Below are positions 34,028 through 41,510 of a stretch of 64,000 nucleotides of DNA, piece after piece. Where the stretch lies: NCBI GenBank assembly GCA_902801845.1, contig CADCJW010000002.1, positions 163,510 through 227,509 on the forward strand. Direction: 5' to 3'. The notes under the pieces were generated by a model that was not told the origin of the DNA, did not search any database, and saw only the letters and a program-made list of their open reading frames with translations. The stretch comes from an uncultured Eubacteriales bacterium (lineage in GTDB: Bacteria; Bacillota; Clostridia; Christensenellales; CAG-138). Every line of letters starts with the position of its first letter. Position 1 is the stretch's first letter. Both the position numbers and the translations under genes were made by a program.

Positions 34028-34666
34028 ATGAAAAAGACCATTGCCATCCTGCTGCTCCTGCTGCTTCTGGCAGGCTGTCAAAAGGTGAATACCGACGCCG
34101 CCCCGGCGCCGACCCCCGCCCCCACCGCCGAGCCGGAGCCCGCCCCCACGGAAGTGCCCCCGGCGGAGGCTGCCGAGACGGAAGCGCCTCAGGTGGAGGC
34201 TGCGCCCGCTCAATACGCCTTCACCTTCTCCGGCAAGACCTTGGAGGGACAGAAGGTGACCCAGGAGTTCTTCGGCCAGTACGACCTCACCATGGTGAAC
34301 GTGTGGGCCAGCTGGTGCGGCCCCTGCAAGAGCGAGCTCCCGGAGCTGGGCGAGCTCTACGGGAAGCTGCCGGAGAACGTGGGCTTTTTGTCCATCACGG
34401 TGGACGATCCCCAGGACGTGAAGGAAGCCAAGGCCCTTCTGGAGGAGAACGGCTGCACCTTCCCCTGCCTGGATTCCCAGACCTCCACGGGCCTGTTTAA
34501 GAACTTTTTGGGCAAGGTGAACGCCATCCCCACCACCGTCTTCTTCGACCGGAGCGGCAATGAGGTGGGCGGCTGGATCCTGGGCGTGCCCCAGGGCGGC
34601 GACTCCGTGTCCGACGCCTATCTGCAGCAGATCCAGAACCGGCTGGACCAGCTGAACGGAAAATGA
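34028..34666 (+). CDS. TlpA-like thioredoxin-fold lipoprotein
   Basis: This 212-residue protein has signal peptide with lipobox LLAGC (Cys18), a Pro/Ala/Glu stalk (about 25-60) and a thioredoxin domain with active site WASWCGPCKSELPEL (about 94-108), plus the cis-proline loop NAIPTTVFFD (about 165). It is an extracytoplasmic thiol-disulfide oxidoreductase. It overlaps the next small gene (ATGA); the trio suggests electrons pass from the membrane iron-sulfur protein to the thioredoxin fold. Confidence 0.93.
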   Translation: MKKTIAILLLLLLLAGCQKVNTDAAPAPTPAPTAEPEPAPTEVPPAEAAETEAPQVEAAPAQYAFTFSGKTLEGQKVTQEFFGQYDLTMVNVWASWCGPCKSELPELGELYGKLPENVGFLSITVDDPQDVKEAKALLEENGCTFPCLDSQTSTGLFKNFLGKVNAIPTTVFFDRSGNEVGGWILGVPQGGDSVSDAYLQQIQNRLDQLNGK

Positions 34667-34803
34667 AGACGGGATGGATCAAATGGGCCCTGCTGGGGCT
34701 GGCCATAGCCATGATCGCCTGGGGCGCGGCCACGGGCCAGGCCTTGACCACCTTGCGCAAGGCCATCTATATCTGCCTCGAATGCATGGGGTTGGGCGCA
34801 TGA
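34663..34803 (+). CDS. CD1871A-type small membrane protein with CXXC motif
   Basis: This 46-residue protein is easily missed. It has one TM helix (residues 7-24, WALLGLAIAMIAWGAATG) and ends with IYICLECMGLGA, whose CLEC is the CXXC motif of the CD1871A family. The ATG overlaps the stop of the TlpA-like gene and its TGA overlaps the ATG of the polyferredoxin gene, so translation of all three is coupled. Its position suggests it hands electrons or disulfides between the two neighbours; the mechanism is unknown. Confidence 0.9.
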   Translation: MKTGWIKWALLGLAIAMIAWGAATGQALTTLRKAIYICLECMGLGA

Positions 34804-35630
34804 AACGACAGAGCCGCCGCACCCTCATACAGGCCCTCGCCGCCCTGGCCCAGAACGCTTATGTCCCGGGGTTCTTCCGGGGCGTCATCTTCCAGGGGAA
34901 GACGAAGCTCCTCTGCGTGCCGGGGCTCAACTGCTATTCCTGCCCCGGGGCCCTGGGGGCCTGCCCCATCGGGTCGCTGCAGGCGGCTCTGGGAAAGCGG
35001 GGGCAGTTCCCCGCCTACGTGCTGGGGACGCTGCTGCTGTTCGGGGTGGTCCTGGGCCGGCTGGTGTGCGGCTTTCTCTGCCCCTTCGGGCTGCTGCAGG
35101 ACCTTTTGGCGCGGGTGCCCCTGCCCAAGGTAAAGCTGCCCCGGTGGCTGGATCGGCCCCTGCGGTATTTGAAATATGTGATCCTGATCCTTTTGGTGGT
35201 CCTGGCCCTGCTGCTGAAGGAGCCTGCCTTCTGCAAGTACCTTTGCCCGGCGGGCCTCTTGGAGGCGGGGCTGCCCCTCACCTCCCTGAACCCCCAGTAT
35301 GCGGAACTGCGGGGGACCCTGTTCTACGTCAAGCTGGCCGTCGCCGTGGCCATCGTCCTCCTGGCCCTGTTCGTCTATCGGCCCTTCTGCAAGTACCTCT
35401 GCCCCCTGGGGGCCTTCTACGGCCTCTTCAACGGCGTGGGGTTCTATCGCATGGAGGTGGCGGAATCTAAGTGCGTCCGCTGCGGCAAATGCAAGGCTGC
35501 CTGTCCCATGGACGTGGACGTGGTGCACCACCCCAACAGCCCCGAATGCATCCGCTGCGGCAAGTGCCGGGACGCCTGCCCCCATGAGGCTATTTCAGTC
35601 TGCCGAACCCTGAAGGCTTCGCCAGACTGA
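34800..35630 (+). CDS. Membrane polyferredoxin (NapH/4Fe-4S, CPxxC-type)
   Basis: This 276-residue protein has about five TM helices, several cytosolic Cys motifs (CPGALGACPIG about 38-48, CGFLCPFG about 82-89, CKYLCPAG, CKYLCPLG) and two C-terminal 4Fe-4S clusters (CVRCGKCKAACPMD and CIRCGKCRDACPHE, about 224-263). It resembles NapH/CcoG-like membrane electron carriers. The last 11 codons (SVCRTLKASPD) are encoded by a 12-bp-stem hairpin whose right arm ends at the stop codon, so the natural C-terminus may have been replaced by an inserted repeat. Confidence 0.9.
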   Translation: MKRQSRRTLIQALAALAQNAYVPGFFRGVIFQGKTKLLCVPGLNCYSCPGALGACPIGSLQAALGKRGQFPAYVLGTLLLFGVVLGRLVCGFLCPFGLLQDLLARVPLPKVKLPRWLDRPLRYLKYVILILLVVLALLLKEPAFCKYLCPAGLLEAGLPLTSLNPQYAELRGTLFYVKLAVAVAIVLLALFVYRPFCKYLCPLGAFYGLFNGVGFYRMEVAESKCVRCGKCKAACPMDVDVVHHPNSPECIRCGKCRDACPHEAISVCRTLKASPD

Positions 35631-35820
35631 GGCTTCGCGTTCGCTCCGCTTCCAGCTCTTGCCTATGACCAAACGACGCTCTGCAAGCTGAGCTTACGTT
35701 TGGATCACCGGGCGGCAAGAGCTGCAAGGTGTCAAATTCACCGCACATGTCGCTGAATTTGACATATTCGGAGCCGCCCGTTCTTCCTCAATTAGTTACG
35801 TACGCGCGGCTACACCGCGC
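35595..35820. repeat. Multi-hairpin region between polyferredoxin and GH13 genes
   Basis: It contains TCAGTCTG/CAGACTGA with inner CGAA/TTCG (35595-35630), AGCTCTTGCC/GGCAAGAGCT (35654-35663 and 35714-35723) enclosing CCAAACG/CGTTTGG (35669-35675 and 35697-35703), TGTCAAATTCA/TGAATTTGACA (35730-35740 and 35754-35764), CGGGCGGC/GCCGCCCG (35709-35716 and 35773-35780, competing with the second stem) and GCGCGG/CCGCGC (35804-35809 and 35815-35820). There is no gene in it. It may be a mobile palindromic element or a structured mRNA leader. Confidence 0.75.
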
Positions 35821-35852
35821 TTGTGCTACTAAAAATAAATAGGAGAATGACC

Positions 35853-37355
35853 ATGAACAGACCCGATTGGCTCAAAGACGCCGTGTTCTACGAGATCTAC
35901 CCTTCCTCCTTCTACGACAGCAACGGGGACGGGATCGGCGACCTTAACGGCATCCGGCAGAAGCTCCCCTACGTGAAGGGGCTGGGCTGCAACGCCCTGT
36001 GGCTGAACCCCTGCTTCGATTCCCCTTTCAAAGACGGGGGCTACGACGTGCGGGACTACAAGCTGGTGGCCCCCCGCTACGGCACCAACGAGGACCTCTA
36101 TGCCCTCTTTCAGGAGGCCCATCGGCTGGGCATCCGGGTCCTTCTGGATCTGGTCCCGGGCCACACCTCCGAGGAGCATCCCTGGTTTCTGGAAAGCGGG
36201 AAGGCGGAACGGAACGAATTCTCCGACCGGTACGTGTGGACCGATTTCTGGATCAAGGGCACCCCGGGCCACCCCTACATCGGCGGCGAGACCCCGAGGA
36301 ACGGCACCTATATGCTGAACTTCTTCAAGTGCCAGCCGGCCCTGAACTACGGCTGGGCCAAGGTCACGGAGCCCTGGCAGACCCCCGCGGACGCCCCCGC
36401 CGCCCGTGCCACCCGAAACGCCATGGCGGACGTGATGCGCTTTTGGCTCGAAAAGGGCTGCGACGGGTTCCGGGTGGACATGGCCAACTCCCTCATCAAG
36501 GGGGACGACGACGACAAGAGCCATACCTGCGCCCTGTGGAAGGAGCTGCTGGGGGAGCTTAGGGCCGAGTTTCCCGAATCGGCCTACGTGGCAGAGTGGG
36601 GCTGGCCCCGGCAGGCCCTGAATCTGGCGGACTTCGACATGGACTTCTATCTGGACCACGAGGGGAACGGCTACAACCGGCTGGTCCGGTCGGCGGACGC
36701 CTATTTGAAGGGCAACGACCCCCTCCCCTTCGTGAGGGACTACCTGGACCGGTACGGGATCAGCCGGGACAAGGGGTATATCAGCTTCATCACCGGGAAC
36801 CACGATACGCCCCGGATCAGCTGGTACCTCACCGAGGGGCAGCTGAAGGTGGGCTGCGCCCTGCTGTTCACCCTGCCCGGGGTCCCCTTCCTCTACTACG
36901 GGGACGAGATCGGCATGCGGTACCTGTCCACCCTGCCCACCAAGGAGGGGGGCTACACCCGCACCGGCAGCCGGACCCCCATGCAGTGGGCCCCGGGGAA
37001 GAACCTGGGCTTCTCCGACGGGAAGCCGGAATCCCTATATCTGCCCGTGGACCCCGCCCCCGTTGCCCCCACGGCGGAGGGGCAGGCGCAGGACCCCGAT
37101 TCTCTCCTCAACACGGTGAAGGCCATTTTGGCCTTGCGGCACCGCTTCCCGGAGCTGCAGGCGGACGGGAGCTTGGAAGTGGTCCACGCCCGGAAGGACG
37201 ACCCGCTGCTGGTTTACCGTCGCGGGAAGCTGACCTTGGCTTTGAACCCATCGAACAAGGTGGTGAAAACGGAACTGACTGGCAAGCCCCTCTTCCAGAT
37301 CGGCACGTACGAAAAGGGCGTACTGGGAGCCTGTTCGTTCGTCGTTATAGATTGA
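35853..37355 (+). CDS. GH13 alpha-glucosidase/amylase-type hydrolase, cytosolic
   Basis: This 500-residue GH13 enzyme has no signal peptide. (Beta/alpha)8 motifs are GIGDLNGIRQKLPYVKGLG, DLVPGHTS (region I), GFRVDMANS (nucleophile Asp, region II), YVAEWGWP (acid/base Glu, region III) and TGNHDTPRI (region IV). The FYEIYPSSFYDSNGDGIGD start is typical for oligo-1,6-glucosidase/alpha-glucosidase/trehalose-synthase-like enzymes. It probably degrades oligosaccharides brought in by the ABC importer encoded convergently next door. The start follows AGGAG by 7 nt; an ATG two codons earlier is too close to the SD. Confidence 0.9.
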   Translation: MNRPDWLKDAVFYEIYPSSFYDSNGDGIGDLNGIRQKLPYVKGLGCNALWLNPCFDSPFKDGGYDVRDYKLVAPRYGTNEDLYALFQEAHRLGIRVLLDLVPGHTSEEHPWFLESGKAERNEFSDRYVWTDFWIKGTPGHPYIGGETPRNGTYMLNFFKCQPALNYGWAKVTEPWQTPADAPAARATRNAMADVMRFWLEKGCDGFRVDMANSLIKGDDDDKSHTCALWKELLGELRAEFPESAYVAEWGWPRQALNLADFDMDFYLDHEGNGYNRLVRSADAYLKGNDPLPFVRDYLDRYGISRDKGYISFITGNHDTPRISWYLTEGQLKVGCALLFTLPGVPFLYYGDEIGMRYLSTLPTKEGGYTRTGSRTPMQWAPGKNLGFSDGKPESLYLPVDPAPVAPTAEGQAQDPDSLLNTVKAILALRHRFPELQADGSLEVVHARKDDPLLVYRRGKLTLALNPSNKVVKTELTGKPLFQIGTYEKGVLGACSFVVID

Positions 37356-37364
37356 TTTTTCTTC

Positions 37365-37497
37365 GCACTTTTTCTTTTCAGTGAAAAGAAAAAGTGCCAA
37401 AAAGAAAAGCACAAGAAAAGTAATGGGAAGTACAGCGCAAGCCATACTTCCCATTTGAGTTCTTTTGGCGTTCCCTTTTCTTTCAAGAAAAGGGAAC
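37365..37497 (+). repeat. Compound intergenic stem-loop element, copy 4 (full)
   Basis: It has stem A GCACTTTTTCTTTTC with perfect reverse arm (37365-37397), box AAAAAGAAAAGC (37399-37410), central stem ATGGGAAGTA/TACTTCCCAT (37423-37432 and 37444-37453), a GAGTTCTTTTGG box and stem C GTTCCCTTTTCTT/AAGAAAAGGGAAC (37470-37497). Compared with copy 1, GCCGC has become GCAC and both arms changed together. It lies between convergent genes. Confidence 0.92.
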
Positions 37498-37515
37498 AAT
37501 TCTAATACATACCTA

Positions 37516-38640
37516 TCAATAGATCAGGTTTTTCTCCGTCTCGGGATCGAAGAAGTGCATGACCTTGCCCTCGAAGGTGATGTACACCTGGGCGCCGTTC
37601 TTGAGGGAGGCGCGCTGCTCCTGGGTGAGGTCGATGGTGGGCACGCGGACGATCCAGCGGGTGCCGTCCTCGGTGAACACGTGGAGGTGCAGCTCGCTGC
37701 CCATCATCTCGTTGACCTCCAGCCGGGCGGACATGGTGTTCTCGCCGGGGGCGAAGGCCAGCTTCATGTGCTCGGGCCGGACGCCCAGGAGGATGCTGCC
37801 GCTGGGGACGCACTTCTCGTTCAGCAGCTCGCCCTTCTCGCCGGTGACCTCGATCCTGGAGCCGCAGGGGGTCACGAAGTACCGGTTGCCCTCCTTCACC
37901 AGGTCGGTCTTGACGATGTTCATCTTGGGCGCGCCGATGAACTCAGCCACGAACAGGTTCGTGGGCTTCTCGAACACCTCGGCGGGGGTGCCCACCTGCT
38001 GGATGTAGCCGTCCTTCATGATGACGATCCGATCGCCCAGGGTCATGGCCTCGGTCTGGTCGTGGGTCACGTAGATGAAGGTGGTGTTCAGCTTCTGCCG
38101 GAGCAGGATGATCTCGGCACGCATCTGGTTCCTGAGCTTGGCGTCCAGGTTGGAGAGGGGCTCGTCCATGAGGAACACCTTGGAATCCCGGACCATGGCG
38201 CGGCCGATGGCCACACGCTGCCGCTGGCCGCCGGACAGGGCCCGGGGCTTACGCATGAGGTAATCGGTGATGCCCAGGATCTCCGCCGCGTTGGTGACCT
38301 TGGAGTAGATCACGTCCTCGGGCATCTTCTGGAGCCTGAGGGAGAAGGCGATGTTGTCATACACCGACATATGGGGATACAGCGCATAGTTCTGGAAGAC
38401 CATGGCGATGTTCCGATCCTTGGGCTGCAGGTCGTTGACCACCTCGCCGTCGATCTCCACGGTGCCGCCGCTGATGTCTTCGAGGCCCGCCACCATGCGC
38501 AGGGTAGTGGACTTGCCGCAGCCGGAGGGACCGACGAACACCACGAACTCCTTGTCCTTGATGTCCAGATTGAAGTCGTGCACGGCGACCACGTTGTTAT
38601 CGTAAACTTTCTTTACGTTGGTCAGTTTTACACTTGCCAT
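37516..38640 (-). CDS. msmX: Sugar ABC importer ATPase (MsmX/UgpC-like)
   Basis: This 374-residue ATPase has Walker A GPSGCGKSTTLRM (about 37-49), Q-loop MVFQNYALYPHMSVYDN, signature ALSGGQRQRVAIGRAM (about 132-147) and Walker B VFLMDEPLSNLDA, with a C-terminal TOBE region (LGVRPEHMKLAF). MsmX-type ATPases energise several CUT1 sugar importers in Firmicutes; here it is encoded with its likely permeases. It is the last gene of the maltodextrin operon, 37 bp after the permease. Confidence 0.92.
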   Translation of the reverse strand: MASVKLTNVKKVYDNNVVAVHDFNLDIKDKEFVVFVGPSGCGKSTTLRMVAGLEDISGGTVEIDGEVVNDLQPKDRNIAMVFQNYALYPHMSVYDNIAFSLRLQKMPEDVIYSKVTNAAEILGITDYLMRKPRALSGGQRQRVAIGRAMVRDSKVFLMDEPLSNLDAKLRNQMRAEIILLRQKLNTTFIYVTHDQTEAMTLGDRIVIMKDGYIQQVGTPAEVFEKPTNLFVAEFIGAPKMNIVKTDLVKEGNRYFVTPCGSRIEVTGEKGELLNEKCVPSGSILLGVRPEHMKLAFAPGENTMSARLEVNEMMGSELHLHVFTEDGTRWIVRVPTIDLTQEQRASLKNGAQVYITFEGKVMHFFDPETEKNLIY

Positions 38641-38677
38641 ACTAATTCTCCTTTTCTTCTCGCATTAGCGTTCCAGA

Positions 38678-39814
38678 TCAACCTTTGACTGCGCCGCCGG
38701 TGACGCCCTCAACATAGTACTTCTGCAAGCACATGAACAGGATGACCACCGGGATCGCCACGATAACGCCGCCCGCGCAGAACATGGTGTAGTTTTCACT
38801 GATGTTCGTGCTGGTCGACAGCCACTGCTGCAAACCGACGGCCACGTTCCATGCCTCCGGCGTAACGCCGGTGACGTACTTTGCGAATACGAAGTCGCCC
38901 CAGGGGCCCATGAACGCGGTCAGGACCGTGTAGATGACGATGGGCTTGGCGAGCGGCAGGATGATCTTGTAGAGCACTTGCGCGCGGGTGGCGCCGTCGA
39001 TACGGGCCGCCTCGTCCAGGGACTTGGGGATCGTGTCAAAGAAGCCCTTGGACACGTAGTAGCCCATGCCGGAGGACGCCACATAGACCAGGATCAAACC
39101 GGGCATGGCGTTTGCGCCCGCAAGGCCGATGTCCTTCAACACCTGATAGAGGATGATCATGGTGAGCATCCCGGGGAACATGCCCAGGATCAGCATGAAC
39201 TGCATCAGGGGCTTGCGGAGCTTGAAACGGAAGCGGGACAGGGTGTAGGACATGCACAGCACGATGATGGTCTGCACCACCGCCACCACCACCGCGATGA
39301 TGAAGGTGTTGAGGTACCACCGGGGGAACTTGGTCTCCTGGAACAGCCGCCGGTAGTTGTCCAGCCCGAACCGGATGGTCAGGCCCTCTTTGAGCGCCGC
39401 GTCGGGGTTGTTGAACAGATACCGGGTCATGCCGGTGGGGTTCACACGGAAGGACTGGACCACGATGCAGAAGAAGGGGACCAGCCAGACGATGCTGATG
39501 AGCACCAGCAGCACGTAGATGACGGTGTTGCTGATCCGGGCCGAGGCCTTCATGCCCATATGCTGCTTCAGGCCCTCGCCCTCCTGGATCTCCCGACCCT
39601 CCTTGAAGAGGCTGCGGGAAAGGAGCAGGCCGACGACGCCCAGGAACAGGCCCAGGATGCCCAGCATCACGAAGATGGCGTTGTCCGTCATGTACTTATG
39701 GGAGAAGCTCCACATGGGCGAGAACCGGTTGACGAGCAGGAAGATGCCGCCGGCGGTCAACACAGCGCCCAGGACCAGCAAGATCGTTGCCGGGATTTGA
39801 TTCTTGTTTTTCAT
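38678..39814 (-). CDS. Maltodextrin ABC permease, MalG-like, with extra N-terminal TMs
   Basis: This 378-residue permease is about 100 residues longer than usual MalG. It has two extra N-terminal TM segments (about 9-28 and 46-66), then the canonical six-TM core. The cytoplasmic EAA loop is LDEAARIDGATRAQVLYKIILP (near 265-286). NRFSPMWSFSHKYMTDN between the extra helices is extracytoplasmic. ATG overlaps the MalF-like stop. Such N-terminal extensions occur in some Firmicute maltodextrin permeases. Confidence 0.9.
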   Translation of the reverse strand: MKNKNQIPATILLVLGAVLTAGGIFLLVNRFSPMWSFSHKYMTDNAIFVMLGILGLFLGVVGLLLSRSLFKEGREIQEGEGLKQHMGMKASARISNTVIYVLLVLISIVWLVPFFCIVVQSFRVNPTGMTRYLFNNPDAALKEGLTIRFGLDNYRRLFQETKFPRWYLNTFIIAVVVAVVQTIIVLCMSYTLSRFRFKLRKPLMQFMLILGMFPGMLTMIILYQVLKDIGLAGANAMPGLILVYVASSGMGYYVSKGFFDTIPKSLDEAARIDGATRAQVLYKIILPLAKPIVIYTVLTAFMGPWGDFVFAKYVTGVTPEAWNVAVGLQQWLSTSTNISENYTMFCAGGVIVAIPVVILFMCLQKYYVEGVTGGAVKG

Positions 39815-41388
39815 TGGAAGTCCTCCTCATTCTTCACCGAGGGCAACAGGTTGTACACGATGAGCGAGATGACGGCAACCACGATGAACACCAGGATACC
39901 GATGACGGAAGCCAGGTAGTACTGGGCGCCGTCCTCGCCGAAGCCCTTCTGGGTGATGTTGAACAACCACGTGATGAGCAGGTCCGTGTCACCGGGGTTA
40001 CCGGCGCCGTTGGAGAGGTTCACGTGCGGGCCGCCGCCCGTCAGCAGGTAGATGACGTTGAAGTTGTTCATGTTGCCGGTAAAGCTGGTCAGCAGGTAGG
40101 GACCCGTGATGAACAGCATGTAGGGCAGCGTGATCTTGGAGAACTGCTTCCAGCCGCTGGCGCCGTCGATCTTGGCGGATTCATACAGGTCCGCCGGGAT
40201 GTTCATCAAGATACCGGTGGCGATCAGCATGAGGTACGGGATGCCGATCCAGATGTTGATGATGATGACCATGACCCTGGCCAGGGTGGGCGTACCCCAG
40301 AAGTCTATGGCCGTGTGTATGATCCCGAGATCCATCAAGAAGCCGTTGAACAAGCCGTTCAGGGTGAACATCTTGCTCACGTACAGCAGGGAGATGAACT
40401 GGGGGATGGCGATGGTCATGATGAGCACGGTCCGCCACAGCTTCTTGAGGCGGATGCCCTTCTTGTTGATGATCATGGCCACGGCGATGCCCAGGAAGTA
40501 GTTGGTGAAGGTGGCGAAGAAGGCCCAGATCAGCGTCCAGAGCAGGATCTCACCGAAGGTGGCGGAGTAGTTGACGCCGCCCACGTCCCAGGAGAACAGG
40601 GTCTGGAAGTTCTGGAGCCCGACCCAGTGGAACAGGCCCGTCTCGCCGCCGTTGTGGGCGGAGCTGTAGTTGGTGAAGGCCACCAGGATCATGAACACCA
40701 AGGGCAGCACCGTGAACAGCAGGATGCCGGTCAACGGCAGGGCGAGGAGCGTGGCGTGGAACTTGTCGTCCACCATGGAGCGAAGGTCGTCCTTGCCGCT
40801 CTTCAATTTCTTGCCGGATCTGAGGATGCCCTCGGCGATCTTGTTCTGCTTCACGTTCACCCGCCAGGTGTAGACGAACGCCACGATGAAGAAGATGGTC
40901 AGCACGCCGTAGAGCAGGATCTTAAAGGAGTTGTGGATGGTGGGGTCGTCCGCATAGGTGACGGTCTTGACCACCTCACGGAACCGACCGGGCATGAGCT
41001 CGATCTTTTCCGTCATCTGATAGGGGCCCTTGGTGCCCAACGTGGACAGCAGGCCCAGGTACTCGGCCCCCATGAGCACCATGTACCCGATGAAGACCAG
41101 CTCAAAGGCCAGGAACAGCAGACCCCGCAGGATCTGGCCCCGGGCCAGGCAGCCAAAGCCCATGATGAGAAAAGATAGCTTGGTTTTCCAATCTCCCTGC
41201 ACGAAGGTCGTCCAGATGTCCTTCGCCTCGTTGGCGATGGAGAGGCCGGCCTTTTTGAACCATCCTCCGATGCCCTTGAAGAGATTTCCTATCGCTACGG
41301 GGATGGCGGCAAAGAAGCTGAGGAATTTGTATTTGAACCGCTCTCCTTTGGAAAGCTTCAAATACTCCAGATCAGAATATTTCTTCAT
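39811..41388 (-). CDS. Maltodextrin ABC permease, MalF-like
   Basis: This 525-residue permease has an N-terminal cytosolic stretch, a hydrophobic pair (about 77-105), an extracytoplasmic part near 115-145, then the six-TM core. The EAA loop is LYESAKIDGASGWKQFSKITLP (about 400-421). FTNYSSAHNGGETGLFHWVG after a TM resembles the MalF periplasmic entry. The gene is preceded by a terminator-like hairpin after the binding-protein gene and overlaps the MalG-like gene by 4 nt. Confidence 0.9.
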   Translation of the reverse strand: MKKYSDLEYLKLSKGERFKYKFLSFFAAIPVAIGNLFKGIGGWFKKAGLSIANEAKDIWTTFVQGDWKTKLSFLIMGFGCLARGQILRGLLFLAFELVFIGYMVLMGAEYLGLLSTLGTKGPYQMTEKIELMPGRFREVVKTVTYADDPTIHNSFKILLYGVLTIFFIVAFVYTWRVNVKQNKIAEGILRSGKKLKSGKDDLRSMVDDKFHATLLALPLTGILLFTVLPLVFMILVAFTNYSSAHNGGETGLFHWVGLQNFQTLFSWDVGGVNYSATFGEILLWTLIWAFFATFTNYFLGIAVAMIINKKGIRLKKLWRTVLIMTIAIPQFISLLYVSKMFTLNGLFNGFLMDLGIIHTAIDFWGTPTLARVMVIIINIWIGIPYLMLIATGILMNIPADLYESAKIDGASGWKQFSKITLPYMLFITGPYLLTSFTGNMNNFNVIYLLTGGGPHVNLSNGAGNPGDTDLLITWLFNITQKGFGEDGAQYYLASVIGILVFIVVAVISLIVYNLLPSVKNEEDFQ

Positions 41389-41404
41389 ATGTCCCCCTCA
41401 AACT

Positions 41405-41442
41405 AAAAACTCGGTTGGAGCCTCTTTCCGGCTCCAACCGAG
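41405..41442 (-). terminator. Attenuator hairpin between binding protein and MalF-like gene
   Basis: CTCGGTTGGAGCC and GGCTCCAACCGAG form a perfect 13-bp stem with a 7-nt loop (41410-41442), followed on the minus strand by TTTTTAG. It looks like a functional but probably leaky terminator, giving more binding protein than permease. Confidence 0.8.
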
Positions 41443-41510
41443 ATCCGATGAAATCAGGTCCGATCAAAGCGGCAACGCTTTATCGAAGATCGAATTTCAT
41501 GCTTTTTTGC

